A stretch of DNA of 6,469 nt from an uncultured Clostridia bacterium (GTDB taxonomy: Bacteria > Bacillota > Clostridia > Peptostreptococcales > Anaerovoracaceae). Shown here one piece after another: positions 1 through 5,128 of the stretch. The stretch spans positions 1-6,469 of the forward strand of contig CALZMV010000077.1 of assembly GCA_945788655.1 (NCBI GenBank), read 5' to 3'. Position 1 is the first letter of the stretch. Each line of letters begins with the position of its first letter. The notes below the pieces were generated by a model, which was not told the DNA's origin, did no database searches, and was given only the letters and a program-made list of their open reading frames with translations. The position numbers and the translations under genes are program-made.

Positions 1-1263
1 ATTGTAAACATTCACTAACCCAAGCTCTTTGACCTTTTTCCTTATCTTCCGAACATTACAGGTATACAGTTCTTTTTCTTTCATTCTTTCAAAATATTCT
101 CCACCGGCAAAAGTAAATCTTCTGGCAAGGCAATCTTCATCATTTAATGCTTCATCGGCAAACTTTATGATGTCTCCAACAGCTAATTGCTCAGGTAATT
201 CCAGCATTTCTCCGCCCTCAGCGTACCTGGATGCATTATATCCCGCAAGGCTTCCTGTAGTAATTGCTTCAGTATGCCCCACAAAAAATCCCGATTTTTC
301 ACCTGCAAGAAACAGGTTTTCAATACCTTTTGCTCGCATGTTTTTATCTCTTAATCCAACAGCCATGTATCGCACGGAATTACCCTTTCCTCCGGCATAA
401 GGATCTAAAAACCTTGCATTTTCAAAGCCCGGCACCGTTCTTAGCTGCTGAAGATTAAAAAATGATGTCATCAGTTTAGCCTCACCTGTATCCAGAAGAA
501 TTATGTTTTCTGCAAATTCGTCAAGGGCATATTGCTGGCAGACTTTACGAGCCAGCTTGCTGCGATTAATCAGCTGCTTTGGAAGCGGAATCACTATCAC
601 GCCTTCCTTATCCAGCTTTTTTTGTATTTCTCTGGAAAGGCTCTTTTTTTCCAACTTGCAGGAACCGCTGAAAGCTCCCCTGGTACCGTCCTCCTTTGCC
701 GCCATCAGATCCATATTCCCTGCTTTTTCTGCTATACTTACCCTTGGTCCGAACGCCGGACACCTCAGAACGCACATGGAACATCCGTTTCCATATCTCA
801 TGCAGTTACCCATGGGACCTGTCGTTCCTGTCGCTTCAATAAAAGCATCCGCTTCAAAGAAGTTCCCATCAGCATCTACAACAGCTTCTATTTTTTCATT
901 CTTTCTTACATCCACAATGCGCGTCATAAAGCTTACTTTCACACCAAGTTCCTTAAGCAGATCAGCTACCTGCGGTTCAACCTTTGCGGCATCATAAAAA
1001 CTTGCGTGCCTGTGCCCGGGAAAATCGATGTTTCTGTGAGTGGAATATTTATCCGTTATTCCAAAAAGCTCATCTGCACCAAGGGCAATGTTTTCTTCGG
1101 CGGCGGTAAACCTCCCGTTATTTCTCATAATTCCGCCTACATTACCAAGACCCAGAAGCATATCCGTTCTCTCAAAAATACAGACATCATGCCCTCTTTT
1201 TCTAGCCCTTACGGCAGCCGCAACACCTGCCCATCCACCACCTATTACAACTATCTTTGCCAT
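1..1263 (-). CDS. FAD-dependent oxidoreductase, GidA/TrmFO-like (3' end beyond window)
   Basis: The minus-strand reading frame is open from ATG at 1263 to the left edge, giving at least 421 residues without a stop. The N-terminus (about residues 3-32) is a classic Rossmann dinucleotide-binding fold: a VVIGGGWAG glycine motif and an acidic residue (Glu31) at the end of the second strand, which normally binds the FAD ribose. A second FAD-contact region near residues 316-345 (LFLAGEKSGFFVGHTEA, then GSLAGYNASR) resembles the C-terminal FAD motif of MnmG (GidA) and TrmFO. Residues 154-168 form a Cys cluster, C-x6-C-x2-C-x3-C-P, that those tRNA-modifying enzymes are not known to share, so an Fe-S or redox role is possible. 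The start is supported by AAAGGGG 6 nt upstream. The substrate is unknown. From memory, such proteins sit near PyrK-like proteins such as the one at 1901-2842 in other Clostridia, but this is unverified. The flavoprotein class is secure; the reaction is not. Confidence 0.88.
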   Translation of the reverse strand, partial: MAKIVVIGGGWAGVAAAVRARKRGHDVCIFERTDMLLGLGNVGGIMRNNGRFTAAEENIALGADELFGITDKYSTHRNIDFPGHRHASFYDAAKVEPQVADLLKELGVKVSFMTRIVDVRKNEKIEAVVDADGNFFEADAFIEATGTTGPMGNCMRYGNGCSMCVLRCPAFGPRVSIAEKAGNMDLMAAKEDGTRGAFSGSCKLEKKSLSREIQKKLDKEGVIVIPLPKQLINRSKLARKVCQQYALDEFAENIILLDTGEAKLMTSFFNLQQLRTVPGFENARFLDPYAGGKGNSVRYMAVGLRDKNMRAKGIENLFLAGEKSGFFVGHTEAITTGSLAGYNASRYAEGGEMLELPEQLAVGDIIKFADEALNDEDCLARRFTFAGGEYFERMKEKELYTCNVRKIRKKVKELGLVNVYN

Positions 1264-1269
1264 TCCTAA

Positions 1270-1276
1270 CCCCTTT
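1270..1276 (-). promoter_or_regulatory. Ribosome binding site of the FAD oxidoreductase gene
   Basis: AAAGGGG on the minus strand lies 6 nt before the ATG at 1263. It fixes the start of a gene whose other end is outside the window. Confidence 0.7.
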
Positions 1277-1296
1277 CTTCTTAAAGGATATGCTTT

Positions 1297-1324
1297 TTCA
1301 TAACAAAATATATTCACGCCTCAA
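1297..1324 (-). promoter_or_regulatory. Possible sigma-A promoter for the FAD oxidoreductase gene
   Basis: On the minus strand TTGAGG (1324-1319) and TATGAA (1302-1297) are separated by 16 nt, each matching four of six consensus bases. It lies in the 124-bp divergent spacer, which must hold promoters for both flanking genes. The match is weak and this AT-rich spacer offers other choices. Confidence 0.3.
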
Positions 1325-1325
1325 C

Positions 1326-1354
1326 TTGTTTTTCCTTCTGATATAAGGTATAAA
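1326..1354 (+). promoter_or_regulatory. Probable sigma-A promoter for the lipoprotein gene
   Basis: TTGTTT (1326-1331) and TATAAA (1349-1354) are separated by exactly 17 nt, close to the TTGACA/TATAAT consensus. Transcription would start near 1361, about 27 nt before the ATG and just ahead of a strong ribosome binding site. The -35 element almost abuts the possible minus-strand -35 at 1319-1324, so the two divergent promoters could interfere. Confidence 0.55.
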
Positions 1355-1376
1355 TAATTAAAGAAAAATAACTATC

Positions 1377-1384
1377 AGGAGGGG
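1377..1384 (+). promoter_or_regulatory. Ribosome binding site of the lipoprotein gene
   Basis: AGGAGGGG ends 3 nt before the ATG at 1388; its AGGAGG core is about 5 nt away. This is a strong site that fixes the start at a codon giving a complete lipoprotein signal peptide. Confidence 0.8.
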
Positions 1385-1387
1385 AAA

Positions 1388-1921
1388 ATGAAAAAGATAT
1401 CCGTTTTACTTCTTACTTTCTGCCTTGTTTTTTTGTGTGCCTGCGGGAAAAATTCTCCATCTGCAGCTCTGAAGGCAGACTTAGAAGATGCAAAATCTGA
1501 TTCTGAAGCAATAATGAACGACATCGGTCAGGCGGGCTTCGGAGAAGAGGCTACAGACGAGCTCATAAACAAAATGCTTGAGTTCGAATATAAATTGGGC
1601 GAAGAAAAAGTCGGAGAAAAAAAAGCAACTGTTGAAACAACCATAACAACATATCCTTTTGGAGACATACTGAAAAACGCCGTTGACAGCTTCACCAAAG
1701 AAGCTTTCGAAAACCCCGGCAGTATGAACGAAAAAGAAGCCTCAGAGCTTTTAGGAAAGCTTATTACCGAAGAACTCAACTCCGCAAAAAAATCCTACAC
1801 AAAAACCGTTACTGTTACCCTTTCCAAGGAAGATAAACAGTGGGTTGTAAACGAGAGCAGGGAATTCACCAATGCACTGACCGGCGGTCTTTTAGATTTT
1901 TCAAACGCTCTCGTAGAATAA
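1388..1921 (+). CDS. Small predicted lipoprotein, function unknown
   Basis: The product is 177 residues. Residues 1-18 form a type II signal peptide: two lysines, a hydrophobic stretch (ISVLLLTFCLVFL), then the lipobox L16-C17-A18-C19. Cys19 should be lipidated after cleavage, placing the protein on the outer face of the membrane; Cys at the -2 position is less common but tolerated. The mature part is acidic and lysine-rich, with helical stretches (about 25-75 and 105-135) and a likely beta segment (TYTKT-type VTVTLSKEDKQWVV, about 138-155). This helical-then-strand pattern is reminiscent of small NTF2-like lipoproteins (DUF4878/DUF5105 type), but I cannot assign a family. It is the only plus-strand gene here and appears monocistronic, with its own promoter. 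Its last 21 bp overlap the convergent gene at 1901. Cell-surface location is secure; role is unknown. Confidence 0.9.
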   Translation: MKKISVLLLTFCLVFLCACGKNSPSAALKADLEDAKSDSEAIMNDIGQAGFGEEATDELINKMLEFEYKLGEEKVGEKKATVETTITTYPFGDILKNAVDSFTKEAFENPGSMNEKEASELLGKLITEELNSAKKSYTKTVTVTLSKEDKQWVVNESREFTNALTGGLLDFSNALVE

Positions 1922-2842
1922 GCACTTGCAGTTCTTTACGGTTATACCGTTTTTATCCGTATAAGAACAGCTTCCACAAACACCTTCACCGCAGCACAGA
2001 TTGCTGTGGTTTGCAAGAACCAGATTATCATAATCTATATTAATTAATTCAAGGAGCTTTTCGCAGTAATATGGTGAAACCATAAGCCATACCTGTGGAG
2101 AAGCTCCTGTTATTTCTCTGCAGAGTTCATAGTCCTTCTTTATCTTGGTCGCTACTATTTCTAAATCAGTTGCAAAATCTACAGGATTATATTCAATATC
2201 AGAAATATATTCCTCAACAAAATCCTCTGATAGTTTAGCGCAATCCAGATAACAGCTGAACATCCTGCCTCCCAGGTCCGCGATATTGTTTATTACAGGC
2301 ATTATCGCAAGACCCTTTCCTGCGACTATTGCAAGAGGTTTGTTTTCGCCTCCCGCTTTCATCTTAAGTCCACCGTAAAACGGTCCCTTTATCCTAAGAT
2401 GTCCCCCCTCTACACTTTCCTCTAAAATCCCTTTGGTTTTTGGACCGCTTTCATTAATTGCGAAGTCGACAAATCCCTTTCCTCTCCTATAATTTCCACA
2501 TGATAATACCGATACAGGAACAAACCAGTCCTTCCACATTATCATGCAATAAGCGCCTTCTCTTCTGTAAATCGGCCAGGTATTCGCGTCACATTCCAGA
2601 GTTATGACGCTTAATGAAGGAGGGTATCTTTTTATCTCTAGTATTCTGTGTTGCCTTACGGGGGCAAAAGGTTTACTTTTTCTTCCGTTTTGTACATATT
2701 CCGTGTACGGGCAGACTCCCTGCCAGTTTTCAGAACAATCGCATCTGCCATACTGTATCATGGTGCATGTATAGCATTGTCCTGACTCCATTAAGATGCA
2801 TGGGCAGGCAGTGCTTCCTCTGTCGACGCATGTATAGGACAT
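1901..2842 (-). CDS. PyrK-like FAD/NAD/[2Fe-2S] oxidoreductase with Cys-rich N-terminal module
   Basis: The product is 313 residues. The back two-thirds follow the layout of dihydroorotate dehydrogenase electron-transfer subunits (PyrK) and related ferredoxin-NADP reductase-type proteins: an FAD domain (about 62-160, including PVSV at 109-112 and RIKGPFYGGL at 150-159), an NAD-binding domain (about 168-275, starting AIVAGKGLAIMP), and a C-terminal [2Fe-2S] motif. Cys284, Cys289, Cys292 and Cys307 match the C-x4-C-x2-C-x14-C spacing of PyrK, with Cys283 and Cys305 as extra cysteines. Unlike PyrK, there is an N-terminal module of about 50 residues with eight regularly spaced cysteines (5, 13, 15, 23, 26, 34, 36, 44). 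About 21 of 313 residues are Cys. The usual Arg of the FAD motif (RPxS) is absent. The start is 6 bp after the dac stop, with AAAGGAG inside the dac end (2852-2858). It probably shuttles electrons between NAD(P)H and an Fe-S or flavin partner, perhaps the FAD protein at 1-1263. No pyrD neighbour is visible, so pyrimidine synthesis is not supported. Confidence 0.87.
   Translation of the reverse strand: MSYTCVDRGSTACPCILMESGQCYTCTMIQYGRCDCSENWQGVCPYTEYVQNGRKSKPFAPVRQHRILEIKRYPPSLSVITLECDANTWPIYRREGAYCMIMWKDWFVPVSVLSCGNYRRGKGFVDFAINESGPKTKGILEESVEGGHLRIKGPFYGGLKMKAGGENKPLAIVAGKGLAIMPVINNIADLGGRMFSCYLDCAKLSEDFVEEYISDIEYNPVDFATDLEIVATKIKKDYELCREITGASPQVWLMVSPYYCEKLLELINIDYDNLVLANHSNLCCGEGVCGSCSYTDKNGITVKNCKCLFYESV
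1938..1954 (+). terminator. Possible weak terminator of the lipoprotein gene
   Basis: ACGGT (1938-1942), a TAT loop and ACCGT (1946-1950) form a 5-bp hairpin running into TTTT (1951-1954), about 17 nt after the lipoprotein stop. It lies inside the 3' coding end of the opposing gene. A longer imperfect hairpin, 1931-1941 paired with 1957-1968 (11 bp, one bulged base), competes with it and lacks a following T-run. The stem is short, so termination would be modest. Confidence 0.35.
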
Positions 2843-2848
2843 AGTCTT

Positions 2849-3718
2849 TTACTCCTTTCCGCCTTGATGTATTCTGGCAAAGCCGTAATCAAGGAGACTG
2901 TATGCATCCTGAAACCAGTCGGGATCCTTGAGAACCACGGCAATCAGCTCCACTCCATCCCGCTTTGCCGATGCTACAAGGGTTCTCCCGGATGTTTTCG
3001 TGTAACCTATTTTGATTCCGGTTGCATCCTCATACTGACTTACCGTTTTGTTCTTGTTATGAAAATTCCTTCCCGATGCAGAACTCCAGTCCTCAGTGCC
3101 AACTATCCGTCGGAAGTCATCCCTCTCCATGGCAGCCATTGAAATCATCGCTAAATCCCTTGCCGTCGTATAGTGGTTTTCTTCACACAGACCGCTGGGA
3201 TTAATAAAATTAGTGTTTCTGCAGCCCAATGTCTTTGCTTTCTGATTCATTTTTTTCACAAACTCTTCCTCAGTGGGACCGAAGCTCAGGGCAATGCACT
3301 CCGCTGCATCATTTCCGGATTGCAGCATCAATCCATACAGAAGTTCTTCCGCAGTGACCATCTCCCCTTCCTTCAGATAAACACTGGAACCTTCAATACC
3401 TATAGCTTCTTTGGGGACCTTAATCTTACTTTGAAGAGTCCCTTTTATTTCATCCAATGTCTCAAGAGCAACTAACGCAGTCATTATTTTAGTGGTGCTG
3501 GCAGGATAAAGTCTTTCATCTGCATTTTTTTCGTATATAGTCCGCCCATCTTCTGCATTGACGAGGATTGCACCTTCTGCAGAGATAACCGGAGCCAAGA
3601 CGATACCTTCTTTTGAAGCTTCAGATGACTCCCGTATTTTTGTCTTGCCTCCATACACACCAAAAATCGCAGCACCAATCAAAAGTATGATCAAAAATAA
3701 CGTCTTCTTTTTTTTCAT
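2849..3718 (-). CDS. Serine-type D-alanyl-D-alanine carboxypeptidase (peptidase S11, low-molecular-mass PBP)
   Basis: The product is 289 residues. It removes the terminal D-Ala from peptidoglycan pentapeptides outside the membrane. Residues 6-23 are a hydrophobic signal peptide or anchor after a KKKK start. The catalytic motifs are in order: S74-T-T-K77 (nucleophile Ser74, inside PASTTKIMTALVALE), S134-G-N136, and a third motif at 236-238 that reads K-I-G instead of the usual K-T-G. The NPSGL (173-177) and TTARDLA (184-190) stretches are typical of S11 enzymes. The chain stops soon after the catalytic domain, so the beta-rich C-terminal domain of classical PBP5/DacF is missing. It follows scpAB, as dacB (PBP5*, spore cortex) does nearby in Bacillus subtilis, so a sporulation role is possible but not shown. 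The ribosome binding site AGGGGAG is buried in a hairpin (3725-3757). Enzyme class is secure; paralogue identity is not. Confidence 0.93.
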   Translation of the reverse strand: MKKKKTLFLIILLIGAAIFGVYGGKTKIRESSEASKEGIVLAPVISAEGAILVNAEDGRTIYEKNADERLYPASTTKIMTALVALETLDEIKGTLQSKIKVPKEAIGIEGSSVYLKEGEMVTAEELLYGLMLQSGNDAAECIALSFGPTEEEFVKKMNQKAKTLGCRNTNFINPSGLCEENHYTTARDLAMISMAAMERDDFRRIVGTEDWSSASGRNFHNKNKTVSQYEDATGIKIGYTKTSGRTLVASAKRDGVELIAVVLKDPDWFQDAYSLLDYGFARIHQGGKE

Positions 3719-3757
3719 AAAAAAACTCCCCTAAACATTCTACTTGCTTAGAGGAGT
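3719..3757 (-). promoter_or_regulatory. Terminator-like hairpin enclosing the dac ribosome binding site
   Basis: On the minus strand ACTCCTCTAA (3757-3748) pairs with TTAGGGGAGT (3734-3725), a 10-bp stem with one G-U pair and a 13-nt loop, followed by six more T residues (3724-3719) directly before the dac ATG at 3718. This has the form of an intrinsic terminator for the upstream scpAB run. The 3' arm contains AGGGGAG (3726-3732), the only good Shine-Dalgarno for dac, so the same fold would hide it. Either or both effects could lower dac expression relative to scpAB. Confidence 0.6.
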
Positions 3758-3767
3758 AATATTACTC
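3754..3767. repeat. 14-bp perfect palindrome between scpB and dac
   Basis: GAGTAATATTACTC is a perfect palindrome starting 5 bp after the scpB stop codon. As DNA it could be an operator half-site pair. As minus-strand RNA it could fold as a 5-bp stem with a 4-nt loop, which would use bases 3754-3757 that also belong to the 5' arm of the terminator-like hairpin. On the plus strand it is followed by ATTTTTAT, but no plus-strand gene ends here. Confidence 0.5.
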
Positions 3768-3771
3768 ATTT

Positions 3772-4368
3772 TTATATTTCAATTCTTATCTGATCTTCTG
3801 TCAGTTTATCAAAGGATTCTTCATCATCACTGTCTGCCCCGGAAACGAGAGTTTCAATATCATCAATTGGCGGAAGTTCCCTGATAGAAGAAAAGCCGAA
3901 GTGGGCAAGAAAGGCTTCTGTAGTTTTGTAGAGAATAGGCCTTCCTACTGCATCGGAGCGACCTGCCTCCTGAACCAGTTCCTTTTTCATAAGACCGTCT
4001 ACAACTCTGTCGCAGCGAACACCTCTTATGGCTTCTATTTCTCCCTTGGTGACAGGCTGCTTGTATGCGATAATTGCCAACACTTCTAGAGCAGATTGCG
4101 ACAGCCTCTTTGCCTTAACAGGAGTGCAGAGAGCTCTTACATAGTCTGCGTTTTCTGCCCTTGTTACAAACTGAAAAGACTGATTAATCTGTCTAATGAC
4201 TATGCCTCTGCCTTCTTCTTCGTATTCCCTTTGCAGCTCCTGGAACAAATCCACAGCCTCCTTGCTTGAAATATTGAAAACCTCTGCCGCAACCTTTGCT
4301 TCAAGAGGCTCACCCCATGTAAAAAGCATGGACTCAAAGGCAGATTTTATTGTTTTTTTACTGCTCAT
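3772..4368 (-). CDS. scpB: Segregation and condensation protein B
   Basis: ScpB binds the kleisin ScpA and, with SMC, forms the bacterial condensin that organises and helps segregate the chromosome. From ATG at 4368 the product is 198 residues, close to the family's usual length, and consists of two winged-helix domains. The N-terminal domain starts KSAFESMLFTWGEPLEAK. The second domain carries the conserved stretch LSQSALEVLAIIAYKQPVTK, followed by EAIRGVRCDRVVDGLMKK and GRPILYKTTEAFLAHFG. The C-terminal tail is acidic (about 170-198). I chose 4368 because AAGGAG sits 9 nt upstream (4378-4383) and the protein begins where ScpB homologues do. An in-frame GTG at 4398 and ATG at 4386 are possible but lack a comparable site. 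The start overlaps the end of scpA by 11 bp, which favours translational coupling and matched amounts of the two subunits. Confidence 0.96.
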   Translation of the reverse strand: MSSKKTIKSAFESMLFTWGEPLEAKVAAEVFNISSKEAVDLFQELQREYEEEGRGIVIRQINQSFQFVTRAENADYVRALCTPVKAKRLSQSALEVLAIIAYKQPVTKGEIEAIRGVRCDRVVDGLMKKELVQEAGRSDAVGRPILYKTTEAFLAHFGFSSIRELPPIDDIETLVSGADSDDEESFDKLTEDQIRIEI

Positions 4369-5125
4369 ACTGAATTTCTCCTTCATCGATTCTTTCACCC
4401 GGCTCTACTTCAATAGTGCCATAGGTGCGGGTCTGTTTAACATCAACAACCCTTTGTTTAGCCATTTCCAGAAGAGATACAAAGGTTACAACCACATCGT
4501 ATCTATCCTTCTTGTTTGGTACAAGCTCACCGAACTTAAAGGCTCTGCCTATCTTCTGGCGCAGCTTGTTTACAATGAACATAATTCGACCTTCCATAGT
4601 CGCCTTTTCTCTTTCGATTCTTGTATAATGCTTTCTTACAGCCTCAACTCTCTGTTTTTTGTCAATGAAGGCAGTGAAAGCATTGGCAAACTGCTTCAGA
4701 TCAAGACTCAAATACTCATCAGGATTATTGATGTATTCAGAAAGATCTTCCTGCGGCTTTGAGAAAATATTCTCGCTCAGCTCTTCCTGTTCTTTTAGAA
4801 CCTCCGCCGCCTTTTTGAATCTCTTATATTCTAAGATTCTTGAAACAAGCTCATCTCTAGGGTCTTCCTCAACAACCCCGTCTACGCCTGTACTTACACG
4901 CGGCAGTATGGTCTTTGATTTTATTTCAATGAGGGATGATGCAAGTACCATAAACTCAGTAGAGACTGCAATGTCCATCTCTTCCATAGCCTTTATGTAT
5001 TCAAGATACTGGCTTGTTATCTGACTGATTTCTATATCGTAAATGCTCATTTCAGCATTTTCAATCAGATATACCAGCAAGTCAAAAGGTCCTTCGAAGG
5101 ACTGCAATTTAACTTTATAACTCAT
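4358..5125 (-). CDS. scpA: Segregation and condensation protein A (kleisin)
   Basis: ScpA is the kleisin that bridges the two heads of an SMC dimer and recruits ScpB. The product is 255 residues, matching the family's usual 240-260. The N-terminal SMC-binding region is diagnostic: FEGPFDLLVYLIENAEMSIYDI (residues 10-31), followed by TSQYLEYI and the STEFMVLASSLIEIKSKTILPR region (about 55-76). A charged linker (about 85-160) follows. The C-terminal region (about 175-245; GRIMFIVNKLRQ, FVSLLEMAKQRVVDVKQ) is the winged-helix domain that contacts the SMC head. The ATG at 5125 is 3 bp beyond the transporter stop, and AGGAG (5135-5139) lies 9 nt upstream inside the transporter gene. It is cotranscribed with scpB and probably with the genes to its right. 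Identity is very secure. Confidence 0.96.
   Translation of the reverse strand: MSYKVKLQSFEGPFDLLVYLIENAEMSIYDIEISQITSQYLEYIKAMEEMDIAVSTEFMVLASSLIEIKSKTILPRVSTGVDGVVEEDPRDELVSRILEYKRFKKAAEVLKEQEELSENIFSKPQEDLSEYINNPDEYLSLDLKQFANAFTAFIDKKQRVEAVRKHYTRIEREKATMEGRIMFIVNKLRQKIGRAFKFGELVPNKKDRYDVVVTFVSLLEMAKQRVVDVKQTRTYGTIEVEPGERIDEGEIQYEQ
4378..4383 (-). promoter_or_regulatory. Ribosome binding site that decides the scpB start
   Basis: AAGGAG on the minus strand, 9 nt before ATG 4368 and inside the 3' end of scpA. It lies downstream of the alternative starts at 4398 (GTG) and 4386 (ATG), so it can only serve 4368. Confidence 0.75.
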
Positions 5126-5128
5126 CAG

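Noticed and set aside
503..997. A 164-codon plus-strand open frame in the same region
   Set aside because: Also antisense to the FAD oxidoreductase, Ser/Phe-rich low-complexity translation typical of a complement-strand artefact.
1..1263. Calling this gene trmFO or mnmG
   Set aside because: Only the FAD-binding segments resemble those enzymes; the Cys cluster and middle region do not, and the context gives no tRNA-modification link.
532..1269. A 245-codon plus-strand open frame opposite the FAD oxidoreductase
   Set aside because: It is antisense to a clearly recognisable flavoprotein, shows no family motif, and its start has no ribosome binding site. The opposite strand explains the lack of stops.
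1879..1893. GACCGGCGGTC followed by CTTTT-like sequence as a terminator
   Set aside because: It lies inside the lipoprotein coding region before the stop, with only a 4-bp stem and a 3-nt loop; most likely coincidence of codons for TGGLL.
1901..2842. Calling this gene pyrK
   Set aside because: There is an extra Cys-rich N-terminus, divergent FAD and NAD motifs, and no pyrD or other pyrimidine gene next to it.
4369..4398. Longer scpB starting at GTG 4398 or ATG 4386
   Set aside because: Neither has a good ribosome binding site, and the added residues lie outside the family's normal N-terminus; ATG 4368 has AAGGAG at the right distance.
4196..4762. A 188-codon plus-strand open frame across the scpA/scpB junction
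   Set aside because: Entirely antisense to two secure genes and without any recognisable domain.
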